Source: Actinopolyspora saharensis (GTDB taxonomy: Bacteria; Actinomycetota; Actinomycetes; Mycobacteriales; Pseudonocardiaceae). Taken from it: a DNA stretch of 64,000 bases. Location: contig NZ_FNKO01000001.1 of the NCBI RefSeq assembly GCF_900100925.1, forward strand, positions 186,001-250,000, in the 5' to 3' direction. Positions 18,453-25,662 of the stretch are shown here, in pieces. Within the stretch, counting starts at the first letter, position 1. The number at the start of each line of letters is the position of its first letter. The position numbers were made by a program, and so were the translations under genes. The notes under the pieces are model-generated. The model had not been told where the DNA came from and ran no database searches. It worked only from the letters and a program-made list of their open reading frames with translations.

Positions 18453-19838
18453 ATGGAGACCGATCCCCCAGAGCCCTCAACCGGTGCCGAACACGCGGAC
18501 GAAGTCACCGCGCTGGCCGTGCGCTACGGCCGCATCCCGGCTTCCGAGCGCGTCCGGCTGGCCAAGTCCACTTCGAACCTCTTTCGCTTCCGCTCGCCCG
18601 TGAGCGGGAGCGGGCTCGAGGTGACCGGGCTCGACCGGGTGCTGTCCGTGGACCCGGAAACGATGACGGCCGACGTGCAGGGAATGACCACCTACGAGGA
18701 CCTGGTCGCCGAGACGCTGCGCCACGGGCTGATGCCGCTGGTGGTTCCGCAGCTGCGGACGATCACCATCGGCGGCGCCGTGGCGGGGCTGGGGATCGAG
18801 GCCTCCTCGTTCCGGAACGGTCTTCCCCACGAGTCCGTCCGCGAGATGGAGATACTCACCGGGGACGGCCAGGTGGTGCCGGCCAGGCCGGACAACGAGC
18901 ACGCCGAGCTGTTCCGGGGCTTTCCGAACTCCTACGGATCCCTGGGGTACGCGCTGCGGCTGGTCATCGATCTCGAACCCGTCCGGGACCACGTGCGGCT
19001 GCGGCACGTTCGGTTCACCTCGGCCGCGGAGTGCGCGGCCGCGATCGAGGAGATCCACGGTTCCGGCACTTGGCGGGGCACGCGGGTGGACTTCGTGGAC
19101 GGAACGGTGTTCGACCGGTCCGAGCTGTACCTCACGTTGGGGACCTTCGAGGACGAGGCCCCCTACACCAGCGACTACGGGGGCAGGAGGATCTACTACC
19201 GGTCCGTCCGGGAGCGGGAGGTGGACCACCTGCGCGTCGGTGACTACCTGTGGCGCTGGGACACCGACTGGTTCTGGTGCTCGCGAGCGCTGGGGGCGCA
19301 GCACCCGTTGCTGCGCTCGATCTGGCCGCGGCGTTTCCTGCGTTCCGACTTCTACCGCAGGGTCGTGGCCCTCGACCAGCGCTTCGGGCTCTCCGACCGG
19401 TTCAACCGGCTGCGCGGACATCCGCGCCGGGAACAGGTGTTCCAGGACGTGGAGATCCCGGTGGACCGGCTCGCCGAGTTCCTGGACTTCTTCCACGACG
19501 AGATCGGGATCAGTCCCGTGTGGCTGTGCCCGGTGCGGCTGCGGGACGCGACCGGCTGGCCGCTGTACCCGATGGATCCGGCGACGCTGTACGTCAACGT
19601 CGGCTTCTGGGCCACTGTGCCGCTGCGTGCCGACCAGGAGCTCGGCGCGCACAATCGCCTCATCGAGGAGAAGGTGAGCGAGCTCGACGGGCACAAGTCG
19701 TTGTACTCGAGCGCCTACTACGAACGCGAGGAGTTCTGGAAGCACTACGACGGGGAGACGTACCGGCGCCTCAAAGACCGGTACGACCAGGCGGGAAAAC
19801 TGCCGGGGCTGTACGAAAAGTGCGTGTTGGGGAGCTGA
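18453..19838 (+). CDS. tmsA: FAD-binding oxidoreductase, 10-methylene fatty acyl reductase
   Basis: This 461-residue flavoprotein has a PCMH-type FAD domain (GLDRVLSVDPETMTADVQGMTTYEDLV, then PQLRTITIGGAVAGLGIEASSFRNGLPHESV) related to the DIMINUTO/DWF1 group. The C-terminal half is rich in Trp and Tyr (YLWRWDTDWFW). It lies directly upstream of a cyclopropane-synthase-like methyltransferase. The pair corresponds to the mycobacterial and corynebacterial TmsA/TmsB (BfaA/BfaB) system, where this enzyme uses NADPH to reduce the 10-methylene intermediate to 10-methylstearate. That function is inferred from homology and neighbourhood. The ATG at 18453 has CGGAGA just upstream. Confidence 0.85.
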   Translation: METDPPEPSTGAEHADEVTALAVRYGRIPASERVRLAKSTSNLFRFRSPVSGSGLEVTGLDRVLSVDPETMTADVQGMTTYEDLVAETLRHGLMPLVVPQLRTITIGGAVAGLGIEASSFRNGLPHESVREMEILTGDGQVVPARPDNEHAELFRGFPNSYGSLGYALRLVIDLEPVRDHVRLRHVRFTSAAECAAAIEEIHGSGTWRGTRVDFVDGTVFDRSELYLTLGTFEDEAPYTSDYGGRRIYYRSVREREVDHLRVGDYLWRWDTDWFWCSRALGAQHPLLRSIWPRRFLRSDFYRRVVALDQRFGLSDRFNRLRGHPRREQVFQDVEIPVDRLAEFLDFFHDEIGISPVWLCPVRLRDATGWPLYPMDPATLYVNVGFWATVPLRADQELGAHNRLIEEKVSELDGHKSLYSSAYYEREEFWKHYDGETYRRLKDRYDQAGKLPGLYEKCVLGS

Positions 19839-19915
19839 CCGCCCGGGTGCGCACGGCCCGCTCGGGGATCACGGCACGACTCTCTTCTTCTCTGGTCGCG
19901 ATGGAGGAACGGTAA

Positions 19916-21148
19916 ATGGCGTTGGCAACCGTGTTCGCACGCGTGTTCGGGGACGATCTGCCGATCGAGTTCCGGGCTTACGACGGCAGCCGTCACGGGC
20001 CTTCCGATTGTTCGACCGCCATAGTGCTCAAGTCCCCCCTGGCGTTGGGTCATCTGGCCTCCGCTCCGGGGGAGCTGGGGCTGGCACGGGCCTACGTGAA
20101 CGGGCACATCGAGGTGGAAGGGGACATGTACACCGCGCTGGCGGCCTTTCCGCCGATCAGGATCAGCGACATCCCCCTGAGGCAGCGGATCGAGCTCGCG
20201 GTGCGTCTCGGAGCGCATCGGGTGTGGTGGCCGGTGAGTCCCCCCGCTGAGGAGAACCGGGCCGCTCGCGGGAGACGGCACTCCAAGAGCAGGGACAGCC
20301 GCAGCATCTCATACCACTACGACGTGTCCAACCAGTTCTACGAGTGGGTGCTCGGCCCGTCGATGACCTACACCTGCGCCGTGTTCGAGCGCCAGGACGC
20401 GACTCTGGAACAGGCGCAGCGCGAGAAGCACGACCTCGTCGCGCGCAAGCTCGGGCTGCGCGAGGGGATGAGCTTACTGGACATCGGGGCGGGCTGGGGT
20501 GGCATGGTGCTGCACGCCGCCGAGAACTACGGTGTGCGCGCGATCGGCGTCACCCTCTCCGAGGAGCAGGCCGACTGGGCGCGGCAGGTCATCGCCGAAC
20601 GGGGGCTGAGCCACCTGGCCGAGGTGCGGTACCAGGACTACCGCGACGTCCCGGAGTCGGGATTCGACGCGATCAGCTCGATCGGGTTGACCGAGCACAT
20701 CGGACGGGACCAGTTGCCCGGCTACTTCCGGACCCTGCGGGACAAGTTGAAGGCGGGAGGACGGCTGCTCAACCACTGCATCACCAGGCCGGACGGTTCC
20801 TATCCCGCCCGTCCGGGCAAGTTCATCGGCCGCTACGTGTTCCCGGACGGTGAGCTGGAGTCCCCGGCGGAGATCCTCGGGCGGATGAACGACAACGGGT
20901 TCGAGGTGCGCCACGAGGAGAACCTCCGGGAGCACTACGCCCTGACGCTGGCCGGGTGGTGCGCGAACCTGGATCGCAACTGGCGCAAGGCCGTGGCCGA
21001 GGTCGGTCCCGGTCGTGCCCGGGTGTGGCGGCTGTACATGGCCGCCTCGCGGTTGGCCTTCGAGCGCAACGAGATCCAGCTGCACCAGACGCTGGGGGTG
21101 CGCTCCGACGGTGGTGTCAGCTCGATGCCGCTGCGCCCCGACTGGTGA
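19916..21148 (+). CDS. tmsB: SAM-dependent fatty acyl methyltransferase (UfaA1/TmsB-like)
   Basis: This 410-residue member of the cyclopropane fatty acid synthase family has its SAM-binding motif LLDIGAGWGG at residues 187-196. SISYHYDVSNQFYEWVLG, MTYTCAVFE and GLTEHIG are the family's active-site blocks. The N-terminal about 130 residues match the extension of UfaA1-type enzymes. It is predicted to transfer a methyl group to C10 of phospholipid-bound oleate, giving a 10-methylene chain that TmsA reduces. It is 77 bases after tmsA on the same strand. A tmsC-like third gene is absent. The last codons are partly duplicated in the DNA (see 21135-21166). Confidence 0.87.
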   Translation: MALATVFARVFGDDLPIEFRAYDGSRHGPSDCSTAIVLKSPLALGHLASAPGELGLARAYVNGHIEVEGDMYTALAAFPPIRISDIPLRQRIELAVRLGAHRVWWPVSPPAEENRAARGRRHSKSRDSRSISYHYDVSNQFYEWVLGPSMTYTCAVFERQDATLEQAQREKHDLVARKLGLREGMSLLDIGAGWGGMVLHAAENYGVRAIGVTLSEEQADWARQVIAERGLSHLAEVRYQDYRDVPESGFDAISSIGLTEHIGRDQLPGYFRTLRDKLKAGGRLLNHCITRPDGSYPARPGKFIGRYVFPDGELESPAEILGRMNDNGFEVRHEENLREHYALTLAGWCANLDRNWRKAVAEVGPGRARVWRLYMAASRLAFERNEIQLHQTLGVRSDGGVSSMPLRPDW

Positions 21149-21166
21149 GCGCCCCGACTGGTGAGC
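21135..21166 (+). repeat. 16-bp tandem duplication across the tmsB stop
   Basis: GCCCCGACTGGTGAGC occurs twice in direct succession. The first copy contains the real TGA stop, so the second is non-coding. It looks like a recent slippage duplication. Confidence 0.85.
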
Positions 21167-21214
21167 GCGGCTCCCGATGAGCGCGGCGCTGCGCAGTCGG
21201 TCCGGTTCGCACGG

Positions 21215-21240
21215 CCCGGCCGGACGCCCGTCCGGCCGGG
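21215..21240. terminator. GC-rich hairpin between convergent tmsB and the LMF-like gene
   Basis: CCCGGCCGGACG at 21215-21226 pairs with CGTCCGGCCGGG at 21229-21240. It forms a near-perfect palindrome between convergent stops. Confidence 0.65.
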
Positions 21241-21285
21241 GCCGCCGCCGGGGTGAGCGGACCAGCCACCCGCGCCCCGGCCCGC

Positions 21286-22740
21286 TCACCGCTGCGCGCG
21301 CACGTCCTCCGCGGAGACCGGGGGTATCAGCTCGGTGATCGGGGTGCGCACCCACCACACCCCGGACTCCCGGTGCTCCTCCGGAGTGCTGAAGCGGTAC
21401 TCGAAGAGGCGGACCCGCACGTGGCGCGGGGGAGCCTCCCGGAACGGGACGTGGCGCAGCAGCCGCAGGATCCGGCGGTCCTCGCGCAGTGCCGCGATCA
21501 CCAGCCGCTCCAGCCACCCCCTCCCGTAGGAGGGCGAGATCGCCACGAACCACATCAGCCAGTCCAGCCGCAGGTGGTAGGGCGCGATCTGCGGTGGGCG
21601 GCGCGTGACGTCCCCCGGCTTGCCGCGGAACTCGTACTCCCGCCACTCGGAGTCGTCATCGCCCAGGCCCTCGAGCACCACTTCGTACCGGGTGCGGGTG
21701 ATGCTGCCGAAGGCCCCGTAGGTGTTGCCGAGGTGGATCCTGTTGAAGCTGCGGTTCATCACCTGCCCGCGTCCGAGCATGTTGCGCACCGGCCAGTAGC
21801 TCAGCACGATCACCAGCGCGGTCAGCGCCAGCACTGCGGCCCGGTGCCACAGCGGGCTCGCGGCGTCCTGCTCCGCGAGGAGCCCGGGCGGGGTGAGGGC
21901 CTCCACCGGGACCCACCGGAGCAGGTCGGCGTCCAGCGCGGCGCAGGCCAGCGTGATCGTGATCAGGTTCAACCACGCGAAGTTGCCGCTGAGCAGCAGC
22001 CACGCCTGGGTGAGGATCATGATCACCGCCGCGATCGAGGCCACCGGCTGGGGGAGGAACAGCCCGAACGGGACGATCAGCTGGGTGAAGTGGTTGGCCA
22101 GCACCTCGACCTTGTGCAGCGCGCGCGGTGCCCGGTGGAACCGGCGGCTCAGCGGGCCGGGCATCGGTTGGGTCTCGTGGTGGTAGTACAGCGCGGTCAG
22201 GTCCCGCCATGCCGGGTCCCCGCGGACCTTGATCAGACCCGCGCCGAACTCCACGCGGAAGAGCAGCCAGCACAGCAGCCAGATCACCGGAGCCGGCGGG
22301 GAGGTGTGGGCCGGGCCCAGGAAGATCGCCAGGAAGCCGGTCTCGAGCAGCAGCGACTCCCAGCCGAAGGCGTACCAGAGCTGGCCGATGTTGACGATCG
22401 ACAGGTACACCGCCCACAGCACGAACCACACCGCCGTCGAAGCCCACACCGGGAGCGTGTCGGCGGCGCCGAGAAAGGTGGCCAGGCTCAGCAGCAGGCC
22501 GCACCAGCCGACCACCAGCAGGAGGCGGTCCGAGTAGTGCAGCTGGAACAGGCTGGGCGCCCTGCGGAAGGGGACGTTGCGCAGGAAGCGCGGTGCCGGC
22601 GTCAGTCCGTGCTCGCCGAGCAGCGGCCGGAACTGGGCGAGCACGTTGACGAAGGCCAGGACGTACGTGGCGGCGAGCAGGTGCTGGAACACGAACCGAG
22701 CGGGTCCGTACTCCGGCGCCCAGAACCATTCCCAGCTCAT
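21286..22740 (-). CDS. Lipase maturation factor (LMF)-family membrane protein
   Basis: This 484-residue polytopic membrane protein resembles the LMF1 family. It has an N-terminal MSWEWFWAPEYGPARFVFQHLLA, then GQLWYAFGWESLLLETGFLAIFL, and WLLFRVEFGAGLIKVRGDPAWRDLTALYYHHETQPMPGP, the characteristic conserved loop. The C-terminal globular part contains GNTYGAFGSITRTRYEVVLEG and RLDWLMWFVA. The animal homologue assists lipase folding; bacterial members are uncharacterised. The ATG at 22740 is preferred to one 24 bases earlier because it begins the conserved MSWEWF. It faces the tms pair, which is the only hint of a lipid context. Confidence 0.83.
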   Translation of the reverse strand: MSWEWFWAPEYGPARFVFQHLLAATYVLAFVNVLAQFRPLLGEHGLTPAPRFLRNVPFRRAPSLFQLHYSDRLLLVVGWCGLLLSLATFLGAADTLPVWASTAVWFVLWAVYLSIVNIGQLWYAFGWESLLLETGFLAIFLGPAHTSPPAPVIWLLCWLLFRVEFGAGLIKVRGDPAWRDLTALYYHHETQPMPGPLSRRFHRAPRALHKVEVLANHFTQLIVPFGLFLPQPVASIAAVIMILTQAWLLLSGNFAWLNLITITLACAALDADLLRWVPVEALTPPGLLAEQDAASPLWHRAAVLALTALVIVLSYWPVRNMLGRGQVMNRSFNRIHLGNTYGAFGSITRTRYEVVLEGLGDDDSEWREYEFRGKPGDVTRRPPQIAPYHLRLDWLMWFVAISPSYGRGWLERLVIAALREDRRILRLLRHVPFREAPPRHVRVRLFEYRFSTPEEHRESGVWWVRTPITELIPPVSAEDVRAQR

Positions 22741-22910
22741 CGCACCCCCGCGTGTGTGAAGCACGGCAGGACCGGTCCGCGCTCGAAAGTACGGCGCGGC
22801 GGCGATGGTCGCAGTGATTCGGGGCGAGGTGCGGGCCGACCCCGGTCAGCGGGGTCGGCCGCAGGGCTGCGAGCGCACGAGGCCCTTCCGGCCGGGCTGT
22901 TGCGCGGCGC

Positions 22911-22961
22911 AGCCAGCTCTTCGGCGCAGCCAGCTCTTCGGCGCAGGCGGCGCCGAAGAGC
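22911..22961 (-). terminator. Tandem repeat plus hairpin downstream of fprA
   Basis: AGCCAGCTCTTCGGCGC (17 bp) is repeated twice at 22911-22944. GCTCTTCGGCGC in the second copy pairs perfectly with GCGCCGAAGAGC at 22950-22961 over a five-base loop. Lying about 85 bases past the fprA stop, it is a likely terminator. The rest of 22741-23044 holds nothing I can name. Confidence 0.6.
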
Positions 22962-23044
22962 GGCTCCCGAACAGCTCCGCGCGCCGCCGCGAGAGCTTCC
23001 GCCGGGCGAGCACCCGGGTCAACCGGGGTGTGGCAACCGTCCGG

Positions 23045-24403
23045 TCAGACCTCGGCTTCTTCGCGGCTGATCCGCACCATTTCCTCGCGCTCGACGACTT
23101 TCAGGCGCTCCCTGCCCCGCTCGGTGCCGAGGGCGCGCTCGTGCGCGTCGAGCTGGTTCCAGCCCTCCCAGGTGGTGTAGGAGATCCCGCGCTCGTCGAG
23201 CATCCGCAGGATCGCGTCCCGCTCGGGCTCGGCCGGTTCCGGGAGGTTCTCGGCGTCGGAGAGCAGGTTGTTGACGGTTTCCAGCGCATCGCCCTTGGTG
23301 TGACCGATCAGCCCCACCGGGCCGCGCTTGATCCAACCGGTCGTGTACACGCCGGGGACGTGGTCCCCGTCGAGGTCCAGCACCCTGCCCCCGTCGTGCG
23401 GGATGGTTCCCGAGCCGTGGTCGAAGGGCACGTCCGGCAGCGCCGAGCTGAGGTAGCCCACCGCGCGGTAGACGGACTGCACGTCGTAGGTCTCGTACTC
23501 GCCGGTCCCGCGGACCGAGCCGTCACCGGTGAGTTCCATGACCTCGGTGCGCAGCCCGCTGACGGCGTCCTCGCCCAGGATCTCCACGGGACGCCGCAGG
23601 AAGTGGAAGTGCAGCCTGCGCGCCGTGTTGCCCACGGGGTCCCGCAGCGCCCAGTCCTGCAGGGTTTTGACCACGGACTTGACCTGGTTGTTCGTCCGCA
23701 TCGCCTCCTCGCCGGCCTCGTCGATCTCGAAGCCCTCGGGGTGCACGATCAGCTCCGTGTTCGGTTCGTGGTCGAGTTCGCGCAGTTCGAGGGGGGTGAA
23801 TTTCGTCTGCGCGGGACCCCGGCGGGCGAACACGTGCACATCGGTCACGTTGGACCGGCTCAGCGCGCTGTGCACGTTGTCCGGGATCTCGGTGTCGAGC
23901 AGGTCGTCGGCCTGCTTGGCCAGCACCCGCCCGACGTCGAGCGCCACGTTGCCCGCCCCGAGGACGGCCACGTTCCGCGCGTCGAGGTTCCAGTCGCGGG
24001 GCGAGTCCGGGTGGCCGTCGTAGAAGGAGATGAACTCGGAGGCGCCGTGGCTGCCGGGCAGCTCGGCCCCGGGGATGCCCAGGTTCCTGTCGTCGGCTGC
24101 GCCGGTGGCGAACACCACGGCGTCGTAGTGCCTGCGCAGGTCCTCCAGCTTGCAGTCCACCCCGTACTCGACGTGTCCGAGGAAGCGGATGCCCGGCTTG
24201 TCCAGGATCTTGTGCAGCGCGTTGACGATCCCCTTGATTCGCGGGTGGTCCGGGGCGACGCCGTAGCGGACCAGTCCGTAGGGGGTGGGCATCCGGTCGA
24301 AGAGGTCGACTTCGGTGGTCGTTTCCGATTTGGTCAGGATGTCCGCGGCGTAGACGCCTGCGGGTCCTGCGCCGATGACGGCTACTCGGAGCGGGTTGCT
24401 CAC
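23045..24403 (-). CDS. fprA: Ferredoxin/adrenodoxin-type NADP reductase FprA
   Basis: This 452-residue flavoprotein belongs to the adrenodoxin-reductase group. The FAD loop is VAVIGAGPAGVYAADIL, then PTPYGLVRYGVAPDHPRIK. The NADP domain has VAVLGAGNVALDVGRVL, and GWIKRGPVGLIGHTKGDA is the C-terminal signature. It shuttles electrons between NADPH and ferredoxins, for example for P450s or Fe-S enzymes. The GTG at 24403 has AGGAGGAGAACC directly upstream, a near-ideal ribosome binding site. A probable iron-regulator box lies about 180 bases upstream. Confidence 0.95.
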   Translation of the reverse strand: MSNPLRVAVIGAGPAGVYAADILTKSETTTEVDLFDRMPTPYGLVRYGVAPDHPRIKGIVNALHKILDKPGIRFLGHVEYGVDCKLEDLRRHYDAVVFATGAADDRNLGIPGAELPGSHGASEFISFYDGHPDSPRDWNLDARNVAVLGAGNVALDVGRVLAKQADDLLDTEIPDNVHSALSRSNVTDVHVFARRGPAQTKFTPLELRELDHEPNTELIVHPEGFEIDEAGEEAMRTNNQVKSVVKTLQDWALRDPVGNTARRLHFHFLRRPVEILGEDAVSGLRTEVMELTGDGSVRGTGEYETYDVQSVYRAVGYLSSALPDVPFDHGSGTIPHDGGRVLDLDGDHVPGVYTTGWIKRGPVGLIGHTKGDALETVNNLLSDAENLPEPAEPERDAILRMLDERGISYTTWEGWNQLDAHERALGTERGRERLKVVEREEMVRISREEAEV

Positions 24404-24576
24404 GGTTCTCCTCCTGGGCGACGTGCGGCTGCGGCTGTTCCCTGTTCGCGTGGCTGTCGTGGTCGTCGCTGGCTCGGTGTCCTGGGGTCGTAGCGGTGGT
24501 CCGCCGTGCGCGAGCACCCGGGCACCGGGTTACCGCGCCGACTTCGGGGTCGTGGAGCGCGACGTGCTGTCCCGTG

Positions 24577-24595
24577 CCAGCTTAGGCATACCTAA
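24577..24595 (-). promoter_or_regulatory. Probable IdeR/DtxR iron box upstream of fprA
   Basis: On the fprA strand the site reads TTAGGTATGCCTAAGCTGG. It agrees with the 19-base consensus TTAGGTTAGSCTAACCTAA at 14 positions, and its core TTAGG-TATG-CCTAA is a clean inverted repeat. It lies in the gap between fprA and the divergent methyltransferase gene. I infer iron-dependent repression of fprA. Confidence 0.6.
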
Positions 24596-24674
24596 TCCGG
24601 CGGCCCGTAATGTGGACGCGTGAGGCTGCTTACACGGAGGAGAAATCCCCGAAGGGGTGATGCGCTCTCGTTTC

Positions 24675-24783
24675 GTGACAGCCGACCGTGAATGACTGAA
24701 CTCGGGCTGTCACAGTAGGATTAGTGTTGATCACCCGGCGGCAGCTCCGGAAGTTCGGGCGGGGGAGTTGCATCGGTGATCAA
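24675..24783 (+). promoter_or_regulatory. Two inverted repeats before the methyltransferase/GGDEF operon
   Basis: GTGACAGCC (24675-24683) pairs with GGCTGTCAC (24705-24713). TTGATCACC (24727-24735) pairs with GGTGATCAA (24775-24783). Each has perfect nine-base arms. A short frame starts with GTG at 24776 behind GGGGGAG and runs into the downstream gene in another frame, so a leader peptide is possible. The stretch may be an operator array or a folded leader. Confidence 0.45.
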
Positions 24784-24852
24784 GTACGCACAGCTACGAG
24801 GGCCTTGGTATCGGGGGGCGCTGCTGGTGGCCCGTGACGACAGGGAGCTTCC

Positions 24853-25659
24853 ATGTCAGAGCCGAACCGTCTGCCCGCGGACGTCGATCTGGAGAAGGCC
24901 AGTGCGGCGCGCTGCTACGACTACTACCTCGGCGGGTCGCACAACTTCGAGGTCGACCGGGAACTGGCCCACAAGGTCGAGGCCCAGGTCCCGCAGGTGA
25001 AACCGCTGGCACAGGACAACAGGGCCTTTCTGCGCCGCGCGGTGCGCTACTGCCTGGACAGGGGGATCCGCCAGTTCCTGGACATCGGTTCGGGGATCCC
25101 CACCGTGGGCAACGTGCACGAGATCGTCCAGGAGATCGACCCCGAGGCGCGGGTGCTCTACGTCGACAACGAACCCGTCGCCGTGGCGCACAGTCGCACG
25201 ATCCTGGAGGGCAACGACCGGGCCGGAGTTGTCCAGGCCGACTTACAGGACGTCGACGGGATCCTCGGTTCGGAGGAGGCCGGGCGGCTGCTCGACCTCG
25301 AGGAGCCGATCGCGGTGATGATGATCGCCCTGCTGCACTTCGTCCCGGATTCCGCGCGGCCACGTGAGATCATCCGCGGCTATCACGAACGCATGGCGCC
25401 GGGAAGTTTCCTCGGGCTCTCGCATGTCACCCCCGATGATTACCCCGAGTACACCCGGAGTCTCGTGGAGTTGTACGCCGAGAGCAGCAACCCTGGAACC
25501 GTGCGCAGTCACGCGGAGGTGGCGGAGCTGCTCGGCGATTTCGAGCTCGTCGAGCCGGGGCTGGTTTACGTGCCGGAGTGGTGTCCGGACACCGAGGAGG
25601 ACCGCTGGCAGGATCCGGCGAGTTCGCTGGTGTACGGAGCGGTCGGATACAAGGTGTGA
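24853..25659 (+). CDS. SAM-dependent methyltransferase, DUF574 family
   Basis: This 268-residue protein belongs to the DUF574 (Methyltransf_19) family. Its hallmark N-terminus is ASAARCYDYYLGGSHNFEVDREL. LDIGSGIPTVGNVHEIVQ is the SAM-binding loop in the family's own form, and RVLYVDNEPVAVAH carries the ribose-binding acid. Family members abound in Streptomyces and relatives, and the substrate is unknown. The ATG has AGGGAG eight bases upstream. Only three bases separate its stop from the GGDEF gene, so the two are co-transcribed and probably co-translated. Confidence 0.92.
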   Translation: MSEPNRLPADVDLEKASAARCYDYYLGGSHNFEVDRELAHKVEAQVPQVKPLAQDNRAFLRRAVRYCLDRGIRQFLDIGSGIPTVGNVHEIVQEIDPEARVLYVDNEPVAVAHSRTILEGNDRAGVVQADLQDVDGILGSEEAGRLLDLEEPIAVMMIALLHFVPDSARPREIIRGYHERMAPGSFLGLSHVTPDDYPEYTRSLVELYAESSNPGTVRSHAEVAELLGDFELVEPGLVYVPEWCPDTEEDRWQDPASSLVYGAVGYKV

Positions 25660-25662
25660 TCG

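Noticed and set aside
24375..24623. Small plus-strand frame over the fprA start
   Set aside because: It overlaps the fprA coding start and the iron box, and its hydrophobic stretch arises from antisense coding sequence.
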